The notes: generated by a model from the letters alone, not told the origin. Shown: positions 24,933-34,140, counted from the stretch's first letter. The stretch is DNA of 64,000 bases from Taibaiella helva (GCF_003545695.1 NZ_QUZZ01000004.1:372001-436000), one strand, 5' to 3'. Numbers and translations are program-made.

Positions 24933-26099
24933 CTAGCGGCTCAGGCGATTCAGCCGGCGGGCAAGCAACGTAGTGCCCAGTCCCAGCAAGGCAATAAAGG
25001 CGAAAGCCACACGAAGATTCGTCGCCTGCGACAGGAAACCGATCAGGGGAGGCCCCAGCAGGAAACCCAGGAAGCCAATAGAGGAAACCAGGGCCAGCGC
25101 CAGACCCGCGGGTATTTTCTTCGACCGTCCTGCCAGGCTATAAACCAGGGGTACTACAGACGAGGTGCCGATGCCGACGAGCAGAAACCCGATCGTGGCA
25201 GGTACCAGCGACGGCCACAGCACGGCCAGCAGCATACCGCCAACAATAGTAATACCGCTGAACTGGAGAATCCGCTTTACACCGTAGCGCGCCACGAAGG
25301 TATCGGATACAAAACGCCCGCCGGCCATGGTGAAGGTAAAGGCAATATACCCTACCCTGCTGAGTGCTTTGGGCGTTTGTACTATTTTTTCGAAATAAAT
25401 GCCGGTCCAGTCAAACATGGTGCCTTCGCAGATCATACAGGCGAAGGCGATAAGCCCCAGGGTAAAGATGAAGGCGTCGGGGCGCACCCATCGTCTTTTT
25501 GCCTTCAGCTCGCCTTCGGGCCGCGCATCCCTGGGTACCAGGCAGGGCCGGAATGCGACGACCAGCAACCAGCTCAAAAGGCAGATCACCACGAAATGCC
25601 GCCAGGGTTTCACTTCAGCGGCCACCATGGCTGTGGCCGTTAACCCGCCGGCAAAACCTGCCAGGCTCCACAGACCATGGAAAGAGGCCATAATGCTGCG
25701 CCGGTACAATCTTTCGACCTGCACACCCTGTGTATTGACGGAGATATTACTAAGGTTGCCGGTAATGCCGAAAAGAAATAAAGCACCCGACAGTTGAACA
25801 ACTGTCCCGGCTAAGCCCAGCAGCACCAGAGTCGCTGGATACAGCAGTGCGCCAGCCGTAAGCATAGGCTTGCTGCCATAGCGGCTGACCAGGTATCCCG
25901 ACAGCATCATAGCCATTAATTGCCCGGTGGGCATCGCAAACAGCACACCGCCCAATGCCGCATCATTCAGCTGCAAACGGGCCTGTATATCGGGAATGCG
26001 GCTGGCCCAGGACGCGAAAACGATGCCCTGGATAAAATAGAAAACGCTGACGGCGATGCGGTAATACCGCTGGGTGGGCAAACTAAGGGACCGGTTCAT
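24933..26099 (-). CDS. MFS transporter
   Basis: A 388-residue protein with twelve predicted membrane helices of the major facilitator superfamily. The first helix region contains FASWASRIPDIQARLQLND, a segment seen in the YbjJ/FucP-related MFS group, and motif A-like text appears as GYLVSRYGSKP after TM2. Proton-coupled transport of a small solute or drug across the inner membrane is expected; the substrate is not evident. It stands alone. Confidence 0.9.
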   Translation of the reverse strand: MNRSLSLPTQRYYRIAVSVFYFIQGIVFASWASRIPDIQARLQLNDAALGGVLFAMPTGQLMAMMLSGYLVSRYGSKPMLTAGALLYPATLVLLGLAGTVVQLSGALFLFGITGNLSNISVNTQGVQVERLYRRSIMASFHGLWSLAGFAGGLTATAMVAAEVKPWRHFVVICLLSWLLVVAFRPCLVPRDARPEGELKAKRRWVRPDAFIFTLGLIAFACMICEGTMFDWTGIYFEKIVQTPKALSRVGYIAFTFTMAGGRFVSDTFVARYGVKRILQFSGITIVGGMLLAVLWPSLVPATIGFLLVGIGTSSVVPLVYSLAGRSKKIPAGLALALVSSIGFLGFLLGPPLIGFLSQATNLRVAFAFIALLGLGTTLLARRLNRLSR

Positions 26100-26181
26100 T
26101 TCGGCCGCAAAAATACGGCTTAGACTGATCTCGTGTTCTTATATACATAAAAACACGTCTTGTACATTTTACCCTACCACG

Positions 26182-26209
26182 GTAGAGACGTTGCATGCAA
26201 CGTCTCTAC
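26182..26209. repeat. Perfect palindromic repeat, copy 2 (28 bases)
   Basis: Identical over all 28 bases to the inner part of the palindrome at 6258-6289 (GTAGAGACGTTGCA and its mirror). Here it lies between co-oriented genes, upstream of the MFS gene and beyond the lon terminator. Confidence 0.85.
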
Positions 26210-26224
26210 TACACAGAGAAACAA

Positions 26225-26258
26225 AAAAGAACGGCCGTCAAAGACGGGCCGTTCTTTT
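26225..26258 (-). terminator. Terminator of lon
   Basis: AAAAGAACGGCC pairs with its exact complement around GTCAAAGACG; on the minus strand the stem ends in a T-run. Confidence 0.8.
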
Positions 26259-26274
26259 CTACAAACAAATTTCG

Positions 26275-28659
26275 TTAGCGTTTCAGCAATGCTTTTTCCA
26301 GCACCTCTCCCATTTCACTGACATAGATAAATTTCATACCCTTGATAAATTCAGGGGAGATCTCTTCCACATCTTTACGGTTTTGCTCGCACATCAGGAT
26401 TTCCTTAAGACCGGCGCGCTTGGCGGCCAGTACTTTTTCTTTAATACCGCCAACGGGCAATACCTGCCCCCGGAGGGTGATCTCACCGGTCATGGCCAGG
26501 AAAGGCTTCACTTTACGGCCGGTAAAAGCCGATGCCAGGGCGCTCAGCATGGTCACGCCTGCGCTGGGACCGTCTTTAGGCACGGCGCCCTCCGGTACGT
26601 GAATATGGATATTCGTTTCATCGAAACGGGCAATATCGATCCTCAGCGATTCAGCATGTGCTTTAAGGTAAGAAAGCGCCGTAGAGGCCGATTCTTTCAT
26701 CACGTTACCCAGGTTACCGGTAAGGGTAAGGCCACCTTTGCCTTTGCTGAGGCTGGTCTCGATAAAGAGGATCTCTCCGCCCACATAAGTCCACGCCAGG
26801 CCTACGGCCACACCGGGAGGATTGGCTTTCTGGTACAGCTCATTGGAGTATTTGGGCTTACCCAGCGCTTTTTCAATCAGCCCGGTATCGATGCTGGCGG
26901 TTTTCGTATCTTCCATAGCCACCTGTCGGGCAATCGAACGCATAATGGCGGCCAGCTGGCGGTCCAGCTCACGCACACCCGACTCGCGGGTATAATCCCT
27001 GATTACCTGCTGGATGATCTTGGGTGTATACTTAACATTGATCTGGTCCAGGCCATGCGCTTTCTTCTGTTTGGGCAGCAGGTGGCGTTTGGCGATCTCC
27101 ATTTTCTCCTCCACGCTGTAACCCGAGAGCTGGATGATTTCCAGGCGGTCGCGCAGGGCAGGCTGAATATCGTTCAGGCTATTGGCTGTAGCGATGAAGA
27201 GGATCTTGGACAGATCGTACTCCATTTCGAGGTAGTTGTCGTAAAAAGTGTGATTCTGCTCCGGGTCCAGGATCTCCAGCAGCGCAGAACTGGGATCGCC
27301 TCTGAAGTCCTTTCCGATCTTGTCGATCTCATCGAGAATAAAGACGGGGTTGGAGGTCTTCGCTTTGCGCAGCGACTGGATAATACGGCCCGGCATCGCG
27401 CCGATATAAGTTTTACGGTGACCGCGCAGCTCGCTTTCATCGTGCAGGCCGCCAAGGCTCAACCGTACATATTTCCGGTTCACGGCATTGGCAATGCTTT
27501 GACCAAGCGAGGTTTTACCGATACCCGGAGGCCCTACAAAGCAGAGGATCGGCGATTTCATGTCGCCCTTCAGCTTCAGCACGGCGAGGTACTCCAGGAT
27601 ACGGTCCTTGATCTTTTCCATGCTGTAATGATCGGCATCCAGCACCTTCAGCGCCTTTTTCAGATCGTACTTATCTTCGGTATACTCGCCCCAGGGCAGG
27701 TCCAGCATCAGGTCCAGGTGGTTGTAGACCACGGAATAGTCAGGCGAATTGGGATGCATCCTTTCCAGCTTGCCCAGTCCCTTTTTGAAAGTTTCTTTAG
27801 CAGCCTCGCTCCACTTTTTGCTCTCCGCACGTTTTTGCAGATCCTTGATCTCCCTTTCGTTGCCTTCGCCGCCCAGCTCTTCATTGATGCTCTTGAGCTG
27901 CTGCTGCAGGAAATATTCGCGCTGCTGCTTGTCGATCTCTCCCCGGGTCTTAGTGGTGATCTCATTTTTCAGCTCGGCCATCTGCAAGTCGGTCTGCAAC
28001 AGCTCAATCAGGCGGTGGGTACGGGCTTTGATATCGTCCTGTTCCAGCAGGGCCTGCTTTTCCAGCAGCTTGGTTTCCAGATTAGAGGCAATAAAGTGCA
28101 CCAGGAAAGAGTAGTTCTCAATATTGCGCAGCATCATACCGGTCTCAACCGGTATATTGGGCGAAAGGGCAATGATGCGCTCGGCCATATCTTTCACCGA
28201 GGAAATCATTGCATCGAACTCTTTATCTTCCTTTGGAAATTTATCGTCGAGGTATTTCACCCGGGCTCTAAGGTAAGGCGCCTCCTGGGTATATTCTTCG
28301 ATCGCAAACCGCATACGGCCCATAATGAATATGGTAGTATTGCCATCGGGCATTTTGATCTGCTTTACGATCTTGGCGATAGTACCTACCCTGTGAATAT
28401 CCTGGGTCTCAGGGTCGTCATTACCCTGATCTTTTTGTGCCAAAACGCCGATCAATCCGCCATTTTTGGTACCATCAGCAATGGCCTTTACCGATTTGTC
28501 GCGCGAAACGGTGATCGGCAGCACTACATTGGGAAAAAGAACGGTATTACGCAAGGCAATAACGGGAATATCAGTAGGCAATTCACTTTTCTCCTGCTCT
28601 TCCATTTCCACCTCACCTAAAGGAACGATAGGCATGAATTCCATATCGTTCTCATTCAT
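26275..28659 (-). CDS. lon: ATP-dependent protease Lon
   Basis: A 794-residue cytoplasmic AAA+ serine protease that degrades misfolded and regulatory proteins. Order: LON substrate-binding domain (IPVIALRNTVLFPNVVLP), central helical region, AAA+ module with Walker A GPPGIGKT (376-383) and Walker B FILDEIDKIG, and protease domain with catalytic Ser699 (PKDGPSAGV) and Lys742 (second Lys of IKEK). ATG 28659 (MNENDMEFMPIVPL) has an AGAGAGA stretch upstream; ATGs at 28689 and 28704 are alternatives. Confidence 0.96.
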   Translation of the reverse strand: MNENDMEFMPIVPLGEVEMEEQEKSELPTDIPVIALRNTVLFPNVVLPITVSRDKSVKAIADGTKNGGLIGVLAQKDQGNDDPETQDIHRVGTIAKIVKQIKMPDGNTTIFIMGRMRFAIEEYTQEAPYLRARVKYLDDKFPKEDKEFDAMISSVKDMAERIIALSPNIPVETGMMLRNIENYSFLVHFIASNLETKLLEKQALLEQDDIKARTHRLIELLQTDLQMAELKNEITTKTRGEIDKQQREYFLQQQLKSINEELGGEGNEREIKDLQKRAESKKWSEAAKETFKKGLGKLERMHPNSPDYSVVYNHLDLMLDLPWGEYTEDKYDLKKALKVLDADHYSMEKIKDRILEYLAVLKLKGDMKSPILCFVGPPGIGKTSLGQSIANAVNRKYVRLSLGGLHDESELRGHRKTYIGAMPGRIIQSLRKAKTSNPVFILDEIDKIGKDFRGDPSSALLEILDPEQNHTFYDNYLEMEYDLSKILFIATANSLNDIQPALRDRLEIIQLSGYSVEEKMEIAKRHLLPKQKKAHGLDQINVKYTPKIIQQVIRDYTRESGVRELDRQLAAIMRSIARQVAMEDTKTASIDTGLIEKALGKPKYSNELYQKANPPGVAVGLAWTYVGGEILFIETSLSKGKGGLTLTGNLGNVMKESASTALSYLKAHAESLRIDIARFDETNIHIHVPEGAVPKDGPSAGVTMLSALASAFTGRKVKPFLAMTGEITLRGQVLPVGGIKEKVLAAKRAGLKEILMCEQNRKDVEEISPEFIKGMKFIYVSEMGEVLEKALLKR

Positions 28660-28746
28660 ATTATTAAAAATAATCTCTCTAAAATTCATGTTGGTATAAG
28701 ACATTTTGGCAACCGTCCTGCTCGCAGAGGAAGGTCGACTGTGCAT

Positions 28747-28754
28747 TATCTTTG
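28747..28754 (+). promoter_or_regulatory. Candidate -7 element for the 28888 barrel gene
   Basis: TAtcTTTG on the plus strand in the interval divergent from lon; it is 133 bases before the ATG, so it would imply a long leader. Confidence 0.3.
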
Positions 28755-28887
28755 TTCAATTAACATGCCAAAGACGCAATTCGGAAATAATAGCAGTCTT
28801 CCTGCCCGGGCATTGGAGACCATCTTTTACCGGATCTTCACGGGAAATCCGCTGCCTTACCTTACTTTTGACGGTAAAACCAGCACT

Positions 28888-29583
28888 ATGATTTGGAAAT
28901 CTACTTATAAAATAACCCTATTGTTTTTGCTTGCGCTTCCCTTCACCCTGGAAGCTCAATCCCGGATGGGCCGCCCTTCGAAAAAATGCTATTTAAGCTC
29001 AGGCATGGAAGGCTATATCCTGAGCACGACGCTAAAGCAACGGCAAAATGACGATATCGGCCTGTCCACGCCTCGTTTTACCGGCTTTGTCAATATGGGC
29101 GTCCATGTCAATTACGATTTCAGCCCCCATGCCGGTTTGTACACGGGCTTAAACATAAAAAATATCGGCTTCATAGAGAAATACAGTAATCCCGACTCCA
29201 CTGTTAAGCGCCGTGTCTATACTCTCGGCGTACCGCTGGGGCTTAAGCTGGGCAATGTGAAGTACGGCAGCTACCTGCTTGTTGGCGGAGGCGTCGATTT
29301 CCCCTTCAATTATCGTGAAAAGGGATTTGTACGTCGTGGAGACAAGACCAAGTTCAATGAGTGGTTCAGCGACCGGACACCAAAAGCCATGCCTTATATA
29401 TTTGTGGGTGTTCACCTGCGTCCCCTGCTCAGCTTTAAGCTGCAATATTACCCGCTTAACTTTATGAATGATGGCTTCGGCACAACTGTAGGGGGCCGGC
29501 TGGGCTTTCCTTACAGCGATCACGATGTGCGCCTTCTCCTGCTGACGGCGGGCATTGACATTCCTTTCCGGCCCAAAAACTGA
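28888..29583 (+). CDS. Outer-membrane beta-barrel protein (porin/PorT-like family)
   Basis: A 231-residue protein with a signal peptide (MIWKSTYKITLLFLLALPFTLEAQ) and alternating beta-strands ending FGTTVGGRLGFPYSDHDVRL and LLTAGIDIPFRPK. This is the pattern of small 8- to 10-strand barrels common in this phylum. The ATG at 28888 is set by the signal peptide; the longer frame from 28741 has no export signal. Function is not known. Divergent from lon. Confidence 0.78.
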   Translation: MIWKSTYKITLLFLLALPFTLEAQSRMGRPSKKCYLSSGMEGYILSTTLKQRQNDDIGLSTPRFTGFVNMGVHVNYDFSPHAGLYTGLNIKNIGFIEKYSNPDSTVKRRVYTLGVPLGLKLGNVKYGSYLLVGGGVDFPFNYREKGFVRRGDKTKFNEWFSDRTPKAMPYIFVGVHLRPLLSFKLQYYPLNFMNDGFGTTVGGRLGFPYSDHDVRLLLLTAGIDIPFRPKN

Positions 29584-29593
29584 GCAGGATTAC

Positions 29594-29641
29594 ACTAAGC
29601 AAAAGCGCTGTCTCCGGGCGGAGACAGCGCTTTTGCTTAGT
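29594..29641. terminator. Strong bidirectional terminator
   Basis: A perfect 22-base-pair stem (ACTAAGCAAAAGCGCTGTCT and two more bases) with loop GGGC, between convergent genes. Confidence 0.88.
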
Positions 29642-29647
29642 ACGTAT

Positions 29648-30307
29648 TTATTGCGGCACTGCACGGTTCAGGAAATCGATAAAGGGCTTCATGGTCCTGA
29701 ACGACTGGATCGTTTGCCTGGCCAGGTTCTTGTCCGAGAGCTCTTTATCGCTTAGCGGATGCCCCACCGTAAAGCTCTTGTACCGCAGGTATTCTATGGC
29801 CGGATTATCCGGATCGTAGCCCTGGGGCGCCTTTTTCAGCTGCTCACCGTCAATCCGGGGATACAGCTTTTTGAAATCCTTTTGATGAATGATCTTTTCA
29901 AAAGCCGCTAAGTCATAGTCAATCTCCTGCCTTATGTTTTTCAGCATATCGGCCGGCGGCATCCAGGATCCGCCGCCAACGAAAGCCGATCCCGGCTCCA
30001 GATGAAAATAAAAACCGGCATGCGGCGATTTTTTCCCGCCGATGGTAAAGTGGGCGCCGAAATTGGTTTTATAGGGCGACTTATCTTCAGAAAAACGGAT
30101 ATCCCGGTTGATACGGAACATACATTGCTTTGCCGGGATATCCCGGAACAGCGGCTCAAACGCGCTGAGACCTTCGAGAATATCGGCTACAAAGCGCTCG
30201 TAGTCGGCCTTTGCAGCCTCGTATTCCTTCCGGTGCGCATCCATCCATTCTTTATTGTTGTTTTGCTTCAGCTGCTTCAGGAACTGCAGGGTCGTTTGTG
30301 CGATCAT
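29648..30307 (-). CDS. DUF2461 family protein
   Basis: A 219-residue protein of the TIGR02453/DUF2461 family. Typical segments are LQFLKQLKQNNNKEWMDAHR, FRINRDIRFSEDKSPYKTNF and GGSWMPPADMLKNIRQEI. The family is widespread in Bacteroidota, probably cytoplasmic and without an established function. A TActTTTG element lies 29 bases before the start. Confidence 0.9.
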   Translation of the reverse strand: MIAQTTLQFLKQLKQNNNKEWMDAHRKEYEAAKADYERFVADILEGLSAFEPLFRDIPAKQCMFRINRDIRFSEDKSPYKTNFGAHFTIGGKKSPHAGFYFHLEPGSAFVGGGSWMPPADMLKNIRQEIDYDLAAFEKIIHQKDFKKLYPRIDGEQLKKAPQGYDPDNPAIEYLRYKSFTVGHPLSDKELSDKNLARQTIQSFRTMKPFIDFLNRAVPQ

Positions 30308-30335
30308 AAAAAGGGTTTGAGCGAATGATTGTAGT

Positions 30336-30343
30336 CAAAAGTA
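30336..30343 (-). promoter_or_regulatory. -7 element of the DUF2461 gene
   Basis: TActTTTG on the minus strand, 29 bases from the ATG at 30307. Confidence 0.5.
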
Positions 30344-30344
30344 A

Positions 30345-30352
30345 TATTTTTG
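30345..30352 (+). promoter_or_regulatory. Candidate -7 element of the DoxX gene
   Basis: TAttTTTG on the plus strand, back to back with the minus-strand element and 64 bases before the TTG start. Confidence 0.4.
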
Positions 30353-30415
30353 TTCTTTTACCGGAGCAGCAAAAAGTGAAGCTCCTTTCATCAGTTTAAA
30401 AAAAATAACAGGCCT

Positions 30416-30820
30416 TTGAAAAAATTATTCTACCACAGCTATTCGCCGGCGGCCTTCAACCTGGGCGCCCTTGTATTGCGTCTTGTTTCCGGCGGCCTGA
30501 TGATCACCCATGGCTGGGATAAGCTTTCCCATTTTGCCGACTATAAAAGCAAATTCATTTCGTTTATGGGATTAAGCCCTTCTGTTTCGCTGGGCTTGGC
30601 TACCTTTGCAGAGTTTTTTTGCTCGGCGCTGCTGATCCTGGGTTTGTTTACCCGCCTGGCAACGATCCCCCTCCTGGTCACCGTTTTTATGATCCTGAAG
30701 GTAAACGGCTGGGATGTGATGAAGCATGAGGTGGTGCCGGCGTTCGCGGCCATTTACCTGGCGCTGCTGCTGTTCGGTCCCGGCAAATACAGCCTGGATG
30801 CGCGTATTAGCAGGAAATAA
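30416..30820 (+). CDS. DoxX family membrane protein
   Basis: A 134-residue protein with four membrane helices. ALVLRLVSGGLMITHGWDKL is the DoxX signature, followed by LGLATFAEFFCSALLILGLF. DoxX proteins are poorly characterised and tied to redox and thiol homeostasis. The start is read as TTG at 30416 because it gives MKKLFYHSYSP before TM1 and the only in-frame ATG nearby lies inside TM1. The next gene follows after 25 bases. Confidence 0.88.
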   Translation: MKKLFYHSYSPAAFNLGALVLRLVSGGLMITHGWDKLSHFADYKSKFISFMGLSPSVSLGLATFAEFFCSALLILGLFTRLATIPLLVTVFMILKVNGWDVMKHEVVPAFAAIYLALLLFGPGKYSLDARISRK

Positions 30821-30845
30821 CCAAGCTAATCTTATCAGACAAAAG

Positions 30846-31151
30846 ATGATCATATACAATATAACCGCTAAAGTGGATGCGGGCGTCGCCGACAAATGGA
30901 TGCGCTGGCTGAAAGAAGAGCACCTGGACGAGATGATGAATACCGGTCTGTTCAGCGATTACCGCCTCTGCCGCCTTATGGAGCAGGATGAAAGCGAAGG
31001 CGTGACCTTCGTGATCCAATACCACTGCGACAGCATAGAGAACTACCAGACCTATTTGCAGGAACATGCGCCGCGTATGCGCAAAAAGACCTTAGATAAG
31101 TTCGGCAACCATTTTGCGGCATTCCGTACGGTAATGGAAGTGATTAATTAG
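30846..31151 (+). CDS. DUF4286 family protein
   Basis: A 101-residue small protein starting MIIYNITAKVDAGVADKWMR. It fits the Bacteroidota DUF4286 family, a ferredoxin-like alpha/beta fold; no function is established. It sits between DoxX and the YjjG-like phosphatase, all on one strand with short gaps (25 and 11 bases), so they are probably one operon. Confidence 0.88.
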   Translation: MIIYNITAKVDAGVADKWMRWLKEEHLDEMMNTGLFSDYRLCRLMEQDESEGVTFVIQYHCDSIENYQTYLQEHAPRMRKKTLDKFGNHFAAFRTVMEVIN

Positions 31152-31162
31152 ATTTTACGACA

Positions 31163-31861
31163 ATGCCAGAGTACAAACATTTATTTTTTGACCTCGACCA
31201 TACCCTCTGGGATTTTGAACGCAATTCGGGAGCTACGTTGGAGCAGCTGTACAGCGAGTTCAGGCTGGAAGAACGTGGCATTACGGTATTCGAGGATTTC
31301 AGGGCCACCTATGAACGGCACAATGAACGGTTCTGGGAACGCTTTCGCAAAGGGCATATCCACCGCGATGAGCTGCGCTGGAAAAGGATGTGGCATACGC
31401 TGCTCGATTTCAAGATCGCTGACAACAACCTGGCGCACCGCCTGAGCGAAGTATACCTGGAACAACTGCCACGGCAAGGCAAGCTGATGCCTTATGCCCT
31501 TGAAGTGCTGGACTACTGCGTGGCCGGGAACTACCAGCTGCACATGATCACAAACGGCTTTGAATTGACCCAATGGGAAAAGATGCGCACTTCGGGCATC
31601 GATCATTATTTCAACAAGGTAATCACCTCCGAAAGCAGCAACAGCATGAAGCCCATGCCGGCCATATTTGCCTATGCGGTCGAAGCTGCAGGCGCCTCGG
31701 TTGGCGAGAGCCTGATGATCGGCGATGCGCTGGAGGCCGATATCCTGGGCGCTCAAGGCTACGGCATGGACCAGGTTTATTATAATCCTGCCCGGGCGCC
31801 TCATTCAGAAAAGCCGACTTACGAGATCGATTGCCTGAGTCAATTGAAGCAGATGCTGTAG
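31163..31861 (+). CDS. YjjG-family noncanonical pyrimidine nucleotidase (HAD)
   Basis: A 232-residue HAD hydrolase. Motif I is FFDLDHTLWDFERNS, which is specific to the YjjG group; motif II is MITNGFE, motif III Lys is in SSNSMKPMP and motif IV is IGDALEADILGA. It removes phosphate from nucleoside monophosphates, including modified ones, which cleans the nucleotide pool. Convergent with the glycosyltransferase gene, with only three bases between the stops. Confidence 0.92.
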   Translation: MPEYKHLFFDLDHTLWDFERNSGATLEQLYSEFRLEERGITVFEDFRATYERHNERFWERFRKGHIHRDELRWKRMWHTLLDFKIADNNLAHRLSEVYLEQLPRQGKLMPYALEVLDYCVAGNYQLHMITNGFELTQWEKMRTSGIDHYFNKVITSESSNSMKPMPAIFAYAVEAAGASVGESLMIGDALEADILGAQGYGMDQVYYNPARAPHSEKPTYEIDCLSQLKQML

Positions 31862-31864
31862 TCG

Positions 31865-33028
31865 CTATGCTTTAGCGGATACGTAGGCCAGGGCCTCATC
31901 GAATACGGTATTGATCTGCTCAAACAGATCACCTTCGCGCAGGTAGTCTTCAATGTTTCGGGCAAAGGGTATCGTATCCTTGTGGTCGAGGTATTGCTGT
32001 ATGCTTTGCCCGATATCCGCCTGCCCGGTGCCAGCAGCAACATAGCCGGTCTTTCCTTCGCGCACGAGGGCGCCTAGCCCGCCTACAGGTGCCACCACCA
32101 CCGGCTTGCGGAAGCCGTAAGCCATGCTGAGGATACCGCTTTGCGTGGCTGAACGGTAAGGCAGCACCACACAGTCCGATGCCGTAAAATAGCGATCGAC
32201 CTCTTCATTCGGTACATACCGGTTTTCCATATGTACCTGCTCCCCGATGTTTAATTGCTGTACAAGATCGAAATAGGGTTTGTCGTCTTCGTAGAATTCG
32301 CCGACGACCAACAGCTTTAGCCGGCCATTGCGCTTCAGCAAATCCGCAAAGGCTTCCAGCAGCAGATCCAATCCTTTGTATTTACGTACCAGCCCGAAGA
32401 ACAGCAGCACAGTATCTTCTGCTTCAAAGCCAAATTCTTTTCTCAGGGACAGATCAGGAACGCCGGTATCAGCTCTATAAAAATCATAGATCGGTAGCGC
32501 TGAACGAAATATCTTCCGATGAAACATCTGCTCCAGGTACTCCTCTACTGATCTGGAAAGGGCCAGAAAGCAGCGTGCATGCCTGAGACCGTAGCGGGTC
32601 AGCATCTTATCAATGCCGTTGGCTTCATGAGAGATGACATTCTCAGTGATGAACATTACCTTTTGCCTGAGCTTCCGGCTTAGCCCGCCGGTAATGCCGC
32701 GCATACAGGGTCCGAAAAAAGGATGCCACCAGTCGATGGCGATCAGATCGGGCTGCCGGCGGTTGATATAGCGCGCTACCTTCATCCAGTTAAACGGGTT
32801 GAGGCTATGCACCATCCTTTTATTGGGGTAAGAAAGCTTTTTATCGCTGCTGGTATCATATTGCGTTTTGCCCGGGAAAAGGAATCCGGGATAGAGCATT
32901 GTAAAATTGATCAGCTCAACTTCGAAGTCCTGCTCCAGCTTATTACACAAATGTGCCAGGAAGATGGATTGCCCGTTCCGGTAAGGACTTCCTGGCCCTA
33001 TTATGATTATTTTTGCTTTCTTTGTCAT
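31865..33028 (-). CDS. Glycosyltransferase family 4 protein
   Basis: A 387-residue GT-B retaining glycosyltransferase. The N-domain begins KAKIIIIGPGSPYRNGQ; the C-domain has the nucleotide-binding region VLLFFGLVRKYKGLDLLLEAF and the ASDCVVLPYRSATQSGILS stretch with the family's E-replacement region, then GLGALVREGKTG. It probably adds a sugar to a cell-surface glycan. Its start is 25 bases from that of the divergent epimerase gene, which suggests a shared control region. Confidence 0.92.
   Translation of the reverse strand: MTKKAKIIIIGPGSPYRNGQSIFLAHLCNKLEQDFEVELINFTMLYPGFLFPGKTQYDTSSDKKLSYPNKRMVHSLNPFNWMKVARYINRRQPDLIAIDWWHPFFGPCMRGITGGLSRKLRQKVMFITENVISHEANGIDKMLTRYGLRHARCFLALSRSVEEYLEQMFHRKIFRSALPIYDFYRADTGVPDLSLRKEFGFEAEDTVLLFFGLVRKYKGLDLLLEAFADLLKRNGRLKLLVVGEFYEDDKPYFDLVQQLNIGEQVHMENRYVPNEEVDRYFTASDCVVLPYRSATQSGILSMAYGFRKPVVVAPVGGLGALVREGKTGYVAAGTGQADIGQSIQQYLDHKDTIPFARNIEDYLREGDLFEQINTVFDEALAYVSAKA
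33008..33015 (+). promoter_or_regulatory. Candidate -7 element of the epimerase gene
   Basis: TAttTTTG on the plus strand, 38 bases before the epimerase ATG and inside the first codons of the opposing glycosyltransferase gene. Confidence 0.4.
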
Positions 33029-33046
33029 CTATTTCAAGAAATTGTG

Positions 33047-33054
33047 CAAAACTA
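33047..33054 (-). promoter_or_regulatory. Candidate -7 element of the glycosyltransferase gene
   Basis: TAgtTTTG on the minus strand, 18 bases before the glycosyltransferase ATG; its last base is the first base of the epimerase start codon. Confidence 0.45.
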
Positions 33055-34031
33055 TGAATAATCTGAAAGATGCTCCGATATTAATCACGGGAGGATGCGG
33101 CATGGTAGGCTCTCACCTCGCTGATTATTATGCGGAACAGGGGCAGCGTGTTGTTGCTACCTATTATACACATCCGACGATACGACTGGAAGAAGTGCTG
33201 GACAAAGCCAATTATGTTCCCTGCGATGTAAGGGACAGCAAAATGGTGACCGATATCATTACGCAATATAAACCCTTGATTATTTATCACCTGGCCGCGC
33301 AAAGCTACCCGACTGTTTCGTGGGAGAAGCCTTCTGAAACAATGGATATCAATTCGGGCGGAACCATTAACGTATTTGAAGCGGTAAAAAGCCTGAGAAA
33401 GAAAGACCCTGCTTACGACCCGGTGATCCTGATCGCCTGCTCCAGCGCAGAATACGGAGCCAGCCTGAAACCCGAAAATGTCCCGGTGACAGAAGATACA
33501 GCCTTGCTCCCCCTGCATCCCTACGGCGTAAGCAAGGTAGCTCAGGACCTGCTGGGTTTCCAGTATTTTGCCAACGATCATATCCGTAGCATCAGGGTAC
33601 GGATATTCAATACAACAGGCCCACGGAAAACAAATGATGTCGCTTCTGATTTCACCAAACGAGCGGTGCTGTTTGAGAAAGGAGCGATCGATTCTATAGC
33701 CACTGGTACGCTCACTACGGAGCGGGCCATTACCGATGTCAGGGACCTGGTACAGGCTCTGGTGCTCCTGGCTGAAAAAGGAGTAGCGGGTGAGGTATAC
33801 AATGTGTGCGGCAGCAAAAGCTACCGGATAGCCGACGTACTGACCATGATCGAAAAGATCATCGGCCGGCCGCTACCCCACCGCGTTGATCCGACCCTCA
33901 TCCGGAGCACCGATGAACCGGTAATCTATGGTGATTCTGGCAGGATAATCAGCGCTACCGGCTGGCAGCAACGTATTCCTCTCGAGCAGACCTTAACCGA
34001 TATGATCGCATACTGGCGGGCAATTTTATAG
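33054..34031 (+). CDS. NAD-dependent epimerase/dehydratase (GDP-sugar type)
   Basis: A 325-residue extended SDR. Rossmann motif ITGGCGMVGSHL, then HLAAQSYPTVSWEKP, catalytic Ser in ACSSAEYG and YxxxK in PYGVSKVAQDL, followed by RIFNTTGPRKTNDVASDF. The AAQS-V--SW-P and TTGPRK patterns are typical of GDP-mannose 4,6-dehydratases and GDP-6-deoxy-lyxo-4-hexulose reductases. ATG 33054 is chosen; the upstream frame encodes no family sequence. With the divergent glycosyltransferase it points to surface-sugar synthesis. Confidence 0.9.
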   Translation: MNNLKDAPILITGGCGMVGSHLADYYAEQGQRVVATYYTHPTIRLEEVLDKANYVPCDVRDSKMVTDIITQYKPLIIYHLAAQSYPTVSWEKPSETMDINSGGTINVFEAVKSLRKKDPAYDPVILIACSSAEYGASLKPENVPVTEDTALLPLHPYGVSKVAQDLLGFQYFANDHIRSIRVRIFNTTGPRKTNDVASDFTKRAVLFEKGAIDSIATGTLTTERAITDVRDLVQALVLLAEKGVAGEVYNVCGSKSYRIADVLTMIEKIIGRPLPHRVDPTLIRSTDEPVIYGDSGRIISATGWQQRIPLEQTLTDMIAYWRAIL

Positions 34032-34132
34032 TATTTCAGGTATTTTGACGTTTCTGTACCGTCGAAACCTCCATTTACCGAAAATTTGTCCACGTTTATC
34101 GAAACGGTGTTTAAAAGACCTCAGCGTACATA

Positions 34133-34140
34133 TACTTTTG
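34133..34140 (+). promoter_or_regulatory. -7 element of the LiaF/LytS/LytTR operon
   Basis: TActTTTG, 22 bases before the ATG at 34163. Confidence 0.5.

Noticed and set aside
26074-28620. 848-codon open frame on the plus strand opposite lon
   Set aside because: It is antisense to a clear Lon protease with all motifs; the translation is rich in His/Gln/Leu without domain pattern.
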